A stretch of DNA of 33,655 nucleotides, from assembly GCA_027484915.1 (NCBI GenBank), contig JAIXSA010000117.1:1-33655 (forward strand). Direction: 5' to 3'. The stretch's first letter is position 1. Each line of letters begins with the position of its first letter. The position numbers and the translations under genes are program-made. This document shows positions 24,865 to 32,583 of this stretch, piece by piece. The notes below the pieces were generated by a model that had not been told where the DNA came from, ran no database searches, and saw only the letters and a program-made list of their open reading frames with translations. The stretch comes from Paracoccaceae bacterium. Its GTDB lineage: Bacteria; Pseudomonadota; Alphaproteobacteria; Rhodobacterales; Rhodobacteraceae.

Positions 24865-24995
24865 AAGGTTGACACTTTCGCAATTTCTCCGCGTCCAAGG
24901 TGCTTGAAATGAGGGAACCGGTTCCCAATATTCTGTGCACGAGGTCGCGCCGGTCCCCCCGGCGTTGCCCTTAGGGACAACATCGGAGGCTTCAC
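24865..24995 (+). promoter_or_regulatory. Leader of the ybhL-like gene: sigma-32-like promoter and RNA hairpins
   Basis: CTTGAA (24903-24908), a 15-base spacer and CCCAATAT (24924-24931) resemble a heat-shock sigma (RpoH) promoter. The spacer and -10 contain the perfect palindrome GGGAACCGGTTCCC (24913-24926). Downstream, CGCCGG-5-CCGGCG (24948-24964) and GTTGCCCTTAGGGACAAC (24964-24981) can fold just before the ribosome site CGGAGG. Rfam lists a ybhL leader in alphaproteobacteria; I believe this is such a leader but cannot run the model. Confidence 0.45.
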
Positions 24996-25733
24996 ATGGC
25001 TCAGTTTGATACGGTCAGCAGCGTAGGCGTCGGCGCCCGCGCGCGGATCGACGAAGGGCTTCGCGCCCACATGAACAAGGTATACGGGCTGATGTCCGTA
25101 GCGATGCTGGTTACGGCCGGCGTCGCTTGGGCGGTCGGCAGCTCGGAGCAGCTCTTCTCCATCCTGCGCAATCCCGTGACGGGGCAGATGACCATCCTTG
25201 GCTGGGTGGCGATGTTCCTGCCGCTGGGCATGGTCTTCGCCTTCGGCGCGATGATCAACCGGATGTCGGTTGCGGCGGCACAGCTCTTCTTCTACGCCTT
25301 CGCGGCGGCGATGGGCCTGTCGATTGCATGGATCTTCACTGCGTTCAGCCTCGGCTCGATCTTCCAGACCTTCCTGGCAACAGCCGCAGGCTTCGCAGCG
25401 CTTTCACTCTATGGTTACACGACGAAGCGTGACCTCGGGCCGCTCGGTGCCTTCCTGATGATCGGTCTGATCGGTCTGATCGTTGCATCGATCGCCAACA
25501 TCTTCATCGGCTCGCAGGGGCTCGCATTTGCGATCCCGCTGATCGGCGTGCTGATCTTCGCAGGCCTCACCGCCTTCGACACGCAGCGCATCAAGACCGA
25601 TTACATCGCGCATGCGCAGTCGATGGATCAGGAATGGCTGGGCAAATCGGCGATCATGGGCGCGCTGAACCTGTACCTGAACTTCATCAACCTGTTCATG
25701 TTCCTACTGCAGTTTCTGGGCAACCGCGAATAA
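24996..25733 (+). CDS. Bax inhibitor-1/YccA-family membrane protein (YbhL type)
   Basis: A 245-residue protein with seven hydrophobic segments and short loops, the layout of the BI-1/TMBIM family. HMNKVYGLMSVAMLVTAGVAWAVGS opens the domain near residue 25, and ALNLYLNFINLFMFLLQFLGNRE closes it, both typical of the bacterial YbhL/YccA branch. The family is linked to calcium leak and, for YccA, to inhibition of the FtsH protease; the role here is unknown. CGGAGG precedes the ATG. A terminator follows at 25756. The leader shows a possible heat-shock promoter. Confidence 0.94.
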   Translation: MAQFDTVSSVGVGARARIDEGLRAHMNKVYGLMSVAMLVTAGVAWAVGSSEQLFSILRNPVTGQMTILGWVAMFLPLGMVFAFGAMINRMSVAAAQLFFYAFAAAMGLSIAWIFTAFSLGSIFQTFLATAAGFAALSLYGYTTKRDLGPLGAFLMIGLIGLIVASIANIFIGSQGLAFAIPLIGVLIFAGLTAFDTQRIKTDYIAHAQSMDQEWLGKSAIMGALNLYLNFINLFMFLLQFLGNRE

Positions 25734-25755
25734 CTCACGTTCGTCCAGAACGAAG

Positions 25756-25785
25756 AAGGGCCGGTCGCAAGACCGGCCCTTTTGC
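25756..25785 (+). terminator. Rho-independent terminator after the BI-1 gene
   Basis: A perfect 11-base-pair stem (25756-25766 with 25771-25781, arm AAGGGCCGGTC), GCAA loop, and a TTTTG tail. It ends the BI-1 transcript 20 bases past the stop. Confidence 0.88.
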
Positions 25786-25799
25786 ATTGCGCCGACAGC

Positions 25800-26312
25800 C
25801 TAGCGCAGATCGGCCATCATTCGCACCGCCGGAAAATCCACCCCCGCGGCCAGCGAGACGACCACGTCGCCCACGACCTTGAAGCCCATCGCCGCATAGA
25901 ACGGCACCGCCGTCCGGGTCGAGGCGCAGTCCATCACCTCGATCCCCGCCTCCCGCGCATCCTGCATCACCCGGGACATGAGCCGCCGCCCCACACCCTG
26001 CCGCACGACGTCGGGATCGGTCGCCACATGCCGCACATGCCCGATCCGCCGGTCCCCGGCCCCCGACCGCCCGGGCGCGGCACGGGTCCACCCCCCTGCC
26101 CCCACGATGCGGCCCCTGGCATCCTCGGCCAGGAAATAGGTGCCCGATGCGAGAAGCGCCGGCTGTGCCCGGACGATCCTTGGAACCGCCAGCACCATGA
26201 CCGAGGGCGGATAGTCTGGGGCCAGCAGCCGTGGATAGCTTCGCGCAAAAAGCGCGTCGACGGCGGAAAGGTCTGCGGGCACAGCCCGGCGCAAGATCAG
26301 GGTCTGGGTCAT
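25800..26312 (-). CDS. GNAT-family N-acetyltransferase
   Basis: A 170-residue protein from ATG 26312; the frame runs to a TTG at 26360, but that overlaps the previous gene's stop and has no ribosome site. It opens with LILRRAVPADLSAVDALFARSYPRLLAPDY, then the acetyl-CoA site RHVATDPDVVRQGVGRRLMSRVMQDAREAG, a clean V/Q-x-x-G-x-G/A motif, and FYAAMGFKVVGD. The substrate is unknown. It follows the VIT transporter by 40 bases and probably shares its transcript. Confidence 0.9.
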   Translation of the reverse strand: MTQTLILRRAVPADLSAVDALFARSYPRLLAPDYPPSVMVLAVPRIVRAQPALLASGTYFLAEDARGRIVGAGGWTRAAPGRSGAGDRRIGHVRHVATDPDVVRQGVGRRLMSRVMQDAREAGIEVMDCASTRTAVPFYAAMGFKVVGDVVVSLAAGVDFPAVRMMADLR

Positions 26313-26352
26313 TCCGGGAAACTGGGGTCGCCAGCCGGAAAGGAAAGGCCTG

Positions 26353-27045
26353 TCAGACAACCGCGCCGAAGAAATACCCCACCGCCCAGGTCACGGCCAT
26401 CGCCACCGCGCCCCAGAACGTGACCCGCATTACCGCGCGTCCGATCCCGGCCCCGCCCGCCCTGGCGCCAACCGCACCTAGGACGGCCAGGAAGACCAGC
26501 GACAGCCCGGTGACCCACAGCGCGATCTGCGGCTCGGGGGCAAGCGCGGCCGCCGCCAGTGGCAGGGCCGCCCCCACCGAAAAGGTCAGCGCCGAGGCGC
26601 CTGCGGCCACCAGCGGCCGCGCCTCGGTGTGCTCAAAGATCCCCAGCTCATCCCGGACATGCGCGGCGAGCGCGTCCTTGGCATGCAGTGCCTCGGCCAC
26701 CTGACGCGCAAGCTCCGGCGGAACGCCACGCGCCTCGTAGATCCCGGCCAGCGCCCGCAGCTCTTCCGCGGGGTCCGCCGCGATCTCGGCCTTTTCGCGC
26801 GCGATGTCCGCTGCCTCGGTGTCGGACTGCGACGAGACGCTGACATATTCCCCTGCCGCCATCGACAGTGCCCCGGCCGCCAGCCCCGCCGCACCTGCAA
26901 CCAGCACCTCGGCCCGACCCGACGCTGCCGCGACGCCCACGATCAGCGAGGCGGTCGAGACGATCCCGTCATTCGCACCAAGCACCGCCGCCCGCAGCCA
27001 GCCCACGCGCGCCACATAGTGCTCTTCCCGGTGATTTCGTTCCAT
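26353..27045 (-). CDS. VIT1/CCC1-family transporter
   Basis: A 230-residue membrane protein of the CCC1/VIT1 (nodulin-21) family, which in plants and yeast moves iron or manganese. ATG 27045 follows AGAGGAG by seven bases. LGANDGIVSTASLIVGVAAAS and AGALSMAAGEYVSVSSQSDTEAADI are the family's first-helix signatures. A charged helical segment (about 90-130) matches the cytoplasmic metal-binding domain, and three more membrane segments follow. It may export iron or manganese across the inner membrane. The metal cannot be told here. Confidence 0.92.
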   Translation of the reverse strand: MERNHREEHYVARVGWLRAAVLGANDGIVSTASLIVGVAAASGRAEVLVAGAAGLAAGALSMAAGEYVSVSSQSDTEAADIAREKAEIAADPAEELRALAGIYEARGVPPELARQVAEALHAKDALAAHVRDELGIFEHTEARPLVAAGASALTFSVGAALPLAAAALAPEPQIALWVTGLSLVFLAVLGAVGARAGGAGIGRAVMRVTFWGAVAMAVTWAVGYFFGAVV

Positions 27046-27144
27046 CGCATGGCTCCTCTGTCCGCCGCCAGAAGGGCCGGTCACCGGGTACGGGTCAATG
27101 ACATAGGTCAGTTCAGCCGTCAGCTTCAGCTTACCGCGCAAAGG

Positions 27145-27174
27145 AAAAGGGCCGCGTCCCAGCGGACACGGCCC
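27145..27174 (-). terminator. Rho-independent terminator after rpmG
   Basis: On the minus strand an 11-base-pair stem (27164-27174 with 27149-27159, one T-G wobble) with a four-base loop is followed by TTTTCC. It ends the single-gene rpmG transcript. Confidence 0.85.
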
Positions 27175-27198
27175 CCAAACCTTGCGGCAGGCGCGATC

Positions 27199-27366
27199 TT
27201 ACTTGATCTTGCCTTCCTTGTATTCGACATGCTCCCGCTTCACGGGGTCGTACTTCTTGATGACCATCTTTTCGGTCATCGTACGGGCGTTCTTCTTGGT
27301 CACATAGAAGTGGCCGGTGCCCGCGGTCGAGTTCAGGCGGATCTTGATAGTGGCGGGCTTTGCCAT
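27199..27366 (-). CDS. rpmG: 50S ribosomal protein L33
   Basis: A 55-residue ribosomal protein, begun at ATG 27366 and ended at TAA. The start [20 protein letters not shown] and [14 protein letters not shown] fix the identity. It has no cysteines, so it is the zinc-independent form that is common in alphaproteobacteria. It is single, with a good promoter (27424-27451) and its own terminator. An overlapping frame on the same strand is an artefact. Confidence 0.97.
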   Translation of the reverse strand: MAKPATIKIRLNSTAGTGHFYVTKKNARTMTEKMVIKKYDPVKREHVEYKEGKIK

Positions 27367-27423
27367 GGTCGTTTCCTCTGCATCGGGGAATCCATGTCCC
27401 CCGGTGTAATCCTTGAAGCCCGC

Positions 27424-27451
27424 CTTTTAGCCGCGCGGGCGGCAGAGTCAA
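27424..27451 (-). promoter_or_regulatory. Sigma-70-like promoter of rpmG
   Basis: On the minus strand TTGACT (27446-27451), a 16-base spacer and TAAAAG (27424-27429) form a good housekeeping promoter, about 58 bases before the rpmG start. Confidence 0.7.
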
Positions 27452-27480
27452 CCGCGAAACGGCGAGCCAGAGGCTGATTT

Positions 27481-27873
27481 GCGCGGAGAGCCTGTAAGCC
27501 GGATTTTGTCCAAGGGTTTCCCCTCTGGATGACCATTCCTCTGCCAACCGTGTTGCCACGGCGGTCAAGCTGCCAACCCGGGCCTCTCGGGCGTTGGCGT
27601 CCCTGCGGGCGGTATCGTCCGCTTTCGCGAAGACCGGTCCCCGCGCGAGGCCCCTATTTGGCATTGCTCCGGGTGGGGCTTGCCGTGCCGTCCTTGTTGC
27701 CAAGTCCGCGGTGGGCTCTTACCCCACCGTTTCACCATCGCCCTGCAAGCAGGGCAGTCTCTTCTCTGTGGCGCTTTCCCTGGGGTTGCCCCCGCCGGGC
27801 GTTACCCGGCACCCTTGCCAACGGGAGTCCGGACTTTCCTCGGGTTTCCCCGCGGCCATCCAGCCCTCCGCGC
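27481..27873 (-). ncRNA. rnpB: RNase P RNA (class A)
   Basis: About 393 bases read on the minus strand. The universal core is present: GAGGAAAGTCCGGACTCC (27828-27845), the GTGAAACGGTGGGGTAAGAG block near 27715-27735, and the 3' end with CAGAGGGGAAACCC, then AAATCCGGCTTACAGGC (27491-27507). The ends pair as helix P1: GCGCGGAG at 27866-27873 with CTCCGCGC at 27481-27488. This catalytic RNA trims tRNA 5' ends. The promoter is at 27879-27907, inside the amidase end. Exact ends are inferred from P1. Confidence 0.96.
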
Positions 27874-27878
27874 GGGGC

Positions 27879-27907
27879 CAGTTAGGCATCCGTGCGATGT
27901 CCGTCAA
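27879..27907 (-). promoter_or_regulatory. Promoter of rnpB overlapping the amidase stop
   Basis: On the minus strand TTGACG (27902-27907), a 17-base spacer and TAACTG (27879-27884) fit a housekeeping promoter, with transcript start near 27873. The first three bases of the -10 box are the TAA stop of the amidase gene. Confidence 0.75.
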
Positions 27908-28601
27908 CCGCAAACCGTCGCAAGCCTGCCACCAGCGCGCGGTCGGTATCGTCCAGCGGCCCTTTGGCCCAGGGCCGGAACCGCAGCCGGAAGGCGGTCA
28001 ACAAGATATCAGGCGCGGCCAGAGGGTAGCCGAACGCCCGCAGATCTGCCAGAAATCCCGCCCTGTCCGGCAAAGCGCCTCGCTCCTCCCGCGACGGTGA
28101 GGGATGGGATCGGGGGGCCTCCGCAAGGTCTGGCCAGACCGACAGACCCTGCAAGGCAAGCCGCCGCCAGTCGAACCTCGCGCCGGGGTCGCCCTTGCGG
28201 TCCGGAGCCATGTCGCTGTGACCGATCACCGCTTCCGGCCCCAGCCCATGCCGCTCCAGCACTCCCGCCAGCAGCCGCTCCAGTGCCGCCATCTGCGGCC
28301 CGGCAAAGGGTTCCCGCCCGGTATTGGCCAGTTCGATCCCGATGGAGCGTGAGTTCACATCCCCAGCCCCGCGCCATTCGCCGGCCCCGGCATGCCAGGC
28401 CCGTGCGGATTCGTCGACCAGTGACAGGACCGTGCCATCAGTATCGATCAGGTAGTGCGCCGAAACCTCGGCCGCCGGATCGCACAAACGCTCCAGCGCC
28501 GCAGCGCATGAGGGCATGGCGGTGTAATGCAGGACGACCAGTTCCACCCGGCCCCCGCCCCGCCGCTCGCCAAAGTTCGGCGAGGGGTGGGTGAGTGTCA
28601 C
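27882..28601 (-). CDS. N-acetylmuramoyl-L-alanine amidase (AmpD type)
   Basis: A 239-residue zinc amidase, amidase_2 family. GTG 28601 overlaps the upstream gene's TGA as GTGA, so translation is coupled; the frame runs to a TTG at 28640, inside the other gene. Zinc ligands: His25 in VVLHYTA, His128 in VIGHSDMAPDRKGDPG and Asp138, with Lys136 as the AmpD-like helper. It lacks a signal peptide, so a cytosolic role in anhydro-muropeptide recycling is likely. Two unusual HPSP segments, residues 5-13 and about 166-173, look like inserted repeat DNA. Confidence 0.92.
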   Translation of the reverse strand: MTLTHPSPNFGERRGGGRVELVVLHYTAMPSCAAALERLCDPAAEVSAHYLIDTDGTVLSLVDESARAWHAGAGEWRGAGDVNSRSIGIELANTGREPFAGPQMAALERLLAGVLERHGLGPEAVIGHSDMAPDRKGDPGARFDWRRLALQGLSVWPDLAEAPRSHPSPSREERGALPDRAGFLADLRAFGYPLAAPDILLTAFRLRFRPWAKGPLDDTDRALVAGLRRFAVDGHRTDA

Positions 28602-29332
28602 TGCAGCGCGGTGCGGAACGGGCGCGGGTCCCAGGCGCAAGCGAAGCCGTCGCCGTCCGGGTCGACACCCATCCGGTCACGGTCAGGACCGCCCTTGGCC
28701 AGGAAATCCTGCTGCGCCTGGTCGGGCGAGGCGTATTTCGCGCAGACCGAATTGACATCGCGCAGGCCGACACCCGACCGCTTGTACATCTGCACGCCCG
28801 GTGCGTGGGTGGTGGCCAGCGCGAACTCCACAATATTCGGACCGGTATCGCCGGGCCGAGTCGGCAGGGCGCCCGGCTGAACCACGACATACTCCGCCCG
28901 GTTCCGCGCGATCCGCTCGGCATCGCTTTCGATGGTCTCGCGCGCCGAGACCGCGTTGAAGTCCTGTTCGTCAGAAATGCCCGCGTGGTTTGGCGTCACC
29001 TCGCCCGATTCTTCCTTGATCCCGGCCGGGGCACCCCCGCGCGGCTGTACGGTGCTGTCGACCGTTGCCGTCTCACCCGTACCAAGCAGGGTCGGCGACG
29101 CGACACCCTGCGCCCGGTCAATTGCAGCAGCGGCAGCGGCCGGGTCGAACGCGCCACCCGGGGGCGGCACGGTCACGGGCGCGCCAGCCGGGGCCGGGGC
29201 GGAGCCACGGACATAGCTGCCATAATCCTGGAACCCCACGCCGGGGCCGGTCGAGGTCGTGGTCGGCGTGCAGGCAGCCATCAAAAGGGCAGCCATCGCT
29301 GCGCCAGCGGCGGGAAGAAAGGTACGGCTCAT
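28598..29332 (-). CDS. Lipoprotein with Excalibur-like calcium-binding tail
   Basis: A 244-residue predicted lipoprotein: lipobox MAAC with Cys21. A low-complexity Ala/Pro/Thr-rich part (about 22-120) precedes a conserved C-terminal domain. The end reads RDRMGVDPDGDGFACAWDPRPFR, which resembles the Excalibur motif with DPDGDG as a calcium-binding loop and a cysteine. A second cysteine (SVCAKYASP) may pair. GAGG precedes ATG 29332. The stop overlaps the amidase start, suggesting a joint wall-related role. Function is not established. Confidence 0.83.
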   Translation of the reverse strand: MSRTFLPAAGAAMAALLMAACTPTTTSTGPGVGFQDYGSYVRGSAPAPAGAPVTVPPPGGAFDPAAAAAAIDRAQGVASPTLLGTGETATVDSTVQPRGGAPAGIKEESGEVTPNHAGISDEQDFNAVSARETIESDAERIARNRAEYVVVQPGALPTRPGDTGPNIVEFALATTHAPGVQMYKRSGVGLRDVNSVCAKYASPDQAQQDFLAKGGPDRDRMGVDPDGDGFACAWDPRPFRTALQ

Positions 29333-29364
29333 TCACTGCCTCGATGGGTACGTTTTGCGGGGCC

Positions 29365-30849
29365 TTACCACCATTTTTCCGCTTTGGCCACAAACCCGGC
29401 ACGGCTTTCCAACACATGTGCGTAATTCAGCAACGGTGCCTCTTCCCAAGGCCGACCGATCAGCTGCAGCCCCAGCGGCAGCCCCTGTGCGTCCAGCCCA
29501 ACGGGGACCGAGACCCCCGGCAGGCCCGCGAGGTTCACCGTCACCGTGAAGACGTCGTTCAGGTACATCTTCACCGGGTCCGCATCCGCCATCTCGCCCA
29601 GGCCAAACGCCGCCGACGGTGTGGCCGGGGTCAGGATCGCATCCACCCCTTCGTCAAACACCACCTCGAAGTCCCGCTTGATCAGCGCCCGCACCTTCCG
29701 CGCACGGTTGTAATAGGCGTCGTAGAACCCGGCCGACAGCACATAGGTTCCGACCATGATCCGGCGCTGCACCTCGGGCCCGAACCCCTCGGCCCGGGTC
29801 TTCTCGTACATCTCGGTAATGCCATCGCCCTGGGAAAGCTTTGCACGGTGGCCATAGCGAACCCCATCATAGCGGGCGAGGTTCGACGACGCCTCGGCGG
29901 GCGCGATCACGTAATAGGCCGGCAGTGCGTACTTCGTGTGCGGCAGGGAAATGTCCCGAACCTCGGCCCCTGCGTCCTTCAGCATCGCAATGCCGGTCTG
30001 CCACAGCGCCTCGATTTCCGCAGGCATCCCGTCCATCCGGTATTCCTTCGGGATACCAATCACCTTGCCGCGGATATCCCCGGTCAGCGCCGCCTCGAAA
30101 TCCGGCACCGGAATATCGGCGCTGGTCGAATCCTTCGGATCATGCCCCGCCATCGCCTGCAGCATGATCGCCGCATCGCGCACCGACTTGGTCATCGGTC
30201 CGGCCTGATCCAAGGACGAGGCGAACGCCACGATCCCCCAACGGCTGACCCGCCCATAGGTCGGCTTGATCCCGACGATCCCGGTAAACGCCGCCGGTTG
30301 CCGGATCGACCCGCCGGTGTCCGTCCCCGTCGCCGCGAGGCACAGGTCCGCCGCCACCGCCGCCGCCGAGCCACCCGAAGACCCGCCAGGCGTCAGCTGG
30401 ACATTCGACCCCTTGCGCCGCCACGGGCTGACGGCGTTGCCATAGGCCGAGGTCTCGTTCGAGCTTCCCATGGCGAATTCGTCCATGTTCAGCTTGCCCA
30501 GCATCACCGCGCCCGCGTCGAAGAGCTTCGAGGTGACGGTGGATTCATACTCCGGCTTGAAGCCCTTCAGGATGTTCGACGCGGCCTGGCTCGGCACACC
30601 TTTGGTGCAGAACAGGTCCTTGATCCCCAAGGGAATCCCGCACATCGCCGGGGCCTCGCCGCCCTTCAGCCGCGCATCCGCCGCCCGCGCCTGCTCCAGC
30701 GCGATCTCAGGCGTCTTGTGGACAAAGGCGTTCAGATCATCGCCTGCGTCAATGGCCGTGAGACACGACATGGTCAGGTCGACCGCCGAAATCTCACCCT
30801 TCCCCAGTGCATCCCGCGCTGCCGCGATGGTCCAGGTATTCGCGCTCAT
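29365..30849 (-). CDS. gatA: Asp-tRNA(Asn)/Glu-tRNA(Gln) amidotransferase subunit A
   Basis: A 494-residue amidase-family subunit with the full Ser-cisSer-Lys set: Lys77 in [14 protein letters not shown], Ser157 in [16 protein letters not shown] and the nucleophile Ser181 in [11 protein letters not shown]. It frees ammonia from glutamine, which GatB then uses to convert mischarged Glu-tRNA(Gln) or Asp-tRNA(Asn). The start overlaps the gatC stop as ATGA. gatB is not in the window, as is common in this group. Confidence 0.97.
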   Translation of the reverse strand: MSANTWTIAAARDALGKGEISAVDLTMSCLTAIDAGDDLNAFVHKTPEIALEQARAADARLKGGEAPAMCGIPLGIKDLFCTKGVPSQAASNILKGFKPEYESTVTSKLFDAGAVMLGKLNMDEFAMGSSNETSAYGNAVSPWRRKGSNVQLTPGGSSGGSAAAVAADLCLAATGTDTGGSIRQPAAFTGIVGIKPTYGRVSRWGIVAFASSLDQAGPMTKSVRDAAIMLQAMAGHDPKDSTSADIPVPDFEAALTGDIRGKVIGIPKEYRMDGMPAEIEALWQTGIAMLKDAGAEVRDISLPHTKYALPAYYVIAPAEASSNLARYDGVRYGHRAKLSQGDGITEMYEKTRAEGFGPEVQRRIMVGTYVLSAGFYDAYYNRARKVRALIKRDFEVVFDEGVDAILTPATPSAAFGLGEMADADPVKMYLNDVFTVTVNLAGLPGVSVPVGLDAQGLPLGLQLIGRPWEEAPLLNYAHVLESRAGFVAKAEKWW

Positions 30850-31133
30850 TCCACCACCTTCGGCACGGCAAAGAACCCCTCACGCGCATCGGGCGCGTTC
30901 TTCAGGACCTGGGCCTGGATGTTACCATCCGTGACCTCGTCCTTGCGCCGCTTCAGCCGCATCGGCGTTACGCTGGTCATCGGCTCGACCCCCGTCACGT
31001 CGACCTCATTCAACTGTTCCATGAAGCCCAGGATGCCTGAAAGCTGTCCCGCCAGTTTCGGCAGGTCTGCTTCCTCCACCCGGATGCGCGCCAGCTTGGC
31101 GACCTTCCGTGCCGTGTCGATATCGATGGCCAT
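30846..31133 (-). CDS. gatC: Asp-tRNA(Asn)/Glu-tRNA(Gln) amidotransferase subunit C
   Basis: A 95-residue helical subunit: [52 protein letters not shown] is the standard GatC core, and the [14 protein letters not shown] tail also matches. It wraps around the GatA-GatB contact and stabilises the complex. AAAGGAGAT precedes the ATG; the stop overlaps gatA. Confidence 0.96.
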   Translation of the reverse strand: MAIDIDTARKVAKLARIRVEEADLPKLAGQLSGILGFMEQLNEVDVTGVEPMTSVTPMRLKRRKDEVTDGNIQAQVLKNAPDAREGFFAVPKVVE

Positions 31134-31164
31134 CGGGATCTCCTTTGGATTTGGCTCCGTTTAG

Positions 31165-31207
31165 CGGCCCCCGCCCCGCCCCGCAAGCGGGTGAAGCGGG
31201 GGCGGGC
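31165..31207 (-). terminator. GC-rich dyad region between DUF1127-like gene and gatC
   Basis: Repeated GC-rich blocks (runs of CCCCGC on the left, GCGGGGGCGGG on the right) can form an imperfect long stem around AAGCGGGTGAA, just after the small gene's stop. There is no good T-run, so terminator activity is uncertain. Confidence 0.35.
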
Positions 31208-31417
31208 CTACCGAAGCGGGTCCCGTCGGAGTGGGAGCGGCTCCAGCCCGATGTCGCGGCGAAGATGGTCGTTCAGGGCCAAAGGTGGCACGGGCCGCTC
31301 GCGCCGCAGCGACCGCCAGAGCAGCGCCGCAAGCACCCGCCAGCGACCGTGGGTTTCGATGATGCCGTCGAGGGCCGCCTGCAGCCTAAGCCGCTCGTCT
31401 TGAAGGATCGGAGTCAT
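31208..31417 (-). CDS. DUF1127-like small protein
   Basis: A 69-residue protein, taking ATG 31417; an in-frame ATG at 31453 adds 12 residues, and neither has a strong ribosome site. WRVLAALLWRSLRRERPVPPLALNDHLRRDIGLEP near the end carries the DUF1127 motif (DHLRRDIGL). Its function is unknown. It is upstream of gatC by 74 bases, with GC-rich dyads between that could be a weak terminator. Confidence 0.7.
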   Translation of the reverse strand: MTPILQDERLRLQAALDGIIETHGRWRVLAALLWRSLRRERPVPPLALNDHLRRDIGLEPLPLRRDPLR

Positions 31418-31453
31418 GATGTCATCCGGCGACGCGCGGTCGACCGGTCCCAT

Positions 31454-31863
31454 GCAGAGGGTTGAAAATGAGCCGACCAGGAACGGCGCAATGCGCCTCT
31501 CGGTCAGCGGGTCACTTGGTTGGAATGGGTCGGACCACCGGCGTCAGTGCGCCTCGGTCCTGGGGTCCGTCAGCAGGCGTACTGCCGAACGAAGATCCCA
31601 GCGGCCAGTCCACGGGAAATTCCTTGACGTGTGATTGCAGTCATAGGTCAACCTCCCAGGCTCGCGTGGATCGAAGGCGCACCAATTAGCCAACTGTGCC
31701 GAGTCGCGCACGCGAATCTTCCCGACCCGCTCCGCTTTGCGCGCCATTGTGCCTGCCAGGCCACAGCCCTCCGCGGGGCATTCCCGCCCATGCCCCGACG
31801 ACAAGATTGTCACGAACACAAGTTACCCCTTAGCGTCCCGGTCCGTTCAAGAAGGAGAGACCC
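31454..31863. other. Long intergenic region upstream of the UPF0173 gene
   Basis: About 410 bases between divergent genes (DUF1127-like on the minus strand, UPF0173 on the plus strand). Apart from the possible 24-residue frame I see no gene that I can support: the other open frames lack ribosome sites and recognisable sequence. AAGGAGAG before 31864 is the ribosome site of the hydrolase gene. Confidence 0.5.
31570..31644 (-). CDS. Possible 24-residue leader peptide
   Basis: A tiny frame (start ATG 31642-31644; stop TGA 31570-31572) reads MTAITRQGISRGLAAGIFVR and ends QYAC. GGGAGGT stands six bases before the ATG, one of the best ribosome sites in the window. Third positions are less GC-rich than in neighbours. 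It could be a leader or noise. Confidence 0.25.
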   Translation of the reverse strand: MTAITRQGISRGLAAGIFVRQYAC

Positions 31864-32559
31864 ATGCAGATCACCTGGCTTGGCCATTCCGGCTTCCGCA
31901 TCCAGATCGAAGGGGCCGTGCTGCTGGTCGACCCCTGGCTGACCGGCAACCCGCTGTTCCCTGCGGGGCGCGAAGATGAGGCAGTGGAGGGTGCCACCCA
32001 TATCCTGCTCACCCATGCACACGGCGACCATGCTTCGGACGCGGCCCGGCTGGCAAAGAAGCTGGGGATCAAGGTCCACTGCATCCATGAGCTGTCGGAA
32101 TGGCTGAACGGACAGGGCTGCGAAACAGTGGGCTTCGGCAAGGGCGGCACGCTGCACCTGAGCGGCGCAAAGGTGACGATGGTCCACGCTGTCCATTCCG
32201 CCTCCATCGACTTCGGGGGACAGGGCCTTCTTCCGGCGGGCGACGCGGCGGGCTTCATGATCGCGGGAGAGGGGCACACGATCTACCTGTCCGGGGACAC
32301 CGACATCATGGCCGACATGGCCTGGATGGCTGAGTTCCACCAGCCCGACATCGGCATCCTGGCCTGTGGCGGACACTACACGATGGACATGGAGCGGGCC
32401 GCCTGGGCGGCCAGGAAGTGGTTCAACTTCCGCTGGGTGATCCCCTGCCACTACCGGACCTTCGGGCTTCTGGCCCAGGATGCGTCGGTCCTGAAAGCGG
32501 GCCTTCCGCCGGGGATCGAGGTGATCGAGCCAGAGGTGCTTGACCCGATCCGGATCTGA
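31864..32559 (+). CDS. UPF0173 metal-dependent hydrolase (metallo-beta-lactamase fold)
   Basis: A 231-residue protein of the metallo-beta-lactamase superfamily. LGHSGF near residue 6, VDPWLTGNP (about 22-30), and the metal motif THAHGDHASD (His51, His53, Asp55, His56) match UPF0173; SGDTDI and the final IPCHYRTFG supply further ligands. Relatives are annotated only as metal-dependent hydrolases, with no settled substrate. AAGGAGAG precedes the ATG. It converges with the PhyH-like gene, 24 bases beyond its stop. Confidence 0.93.
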   Translation: MQITWLGHSGFRIQIEGAVLLVDPWLTGNPLFPAGREDEAVEGATHILLTHAHGDHASDAARLAKKLGIKVHCIHELSEWLNGQGCETVGFGKGGTLHLSGAKVTMVHAVHSASIDFGGQGLLPAGDAAGFMIAGEGHTIYLSGDTDIMADMAWMAEFHQPDIGILACGGHYTMDMERAAWAARKWFNFRWVIPCHYRTFGLLAQDASVLKAGLPPGIEVIEPEVLDPIRI

Positions 32560-32583
32560 AGCGCGGCCAAACTGTTGCAGCGG

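Noticed and set aside
27131-27703. 190-residue minus-strand frame across the rpmG and rnpB region
   Set aside because: It is out of frame with rpmG, which is plainly L33, and runs across RNase P RNA.
29065-31164. 699-residue plus-strand frame opposite gatA and gatC
   Set aside because: The other strand carries gatA and gatC with full catalytic motifs; the long frame is only due to high GC third positions.
31544-31819. 91-residue minus-strand frame in the gap before the UPF0173 gene
   Set aside because: No ribosome site, no recognisable domain and mixed codon use; overlaps the possible 24-residue frame in another reading frame.
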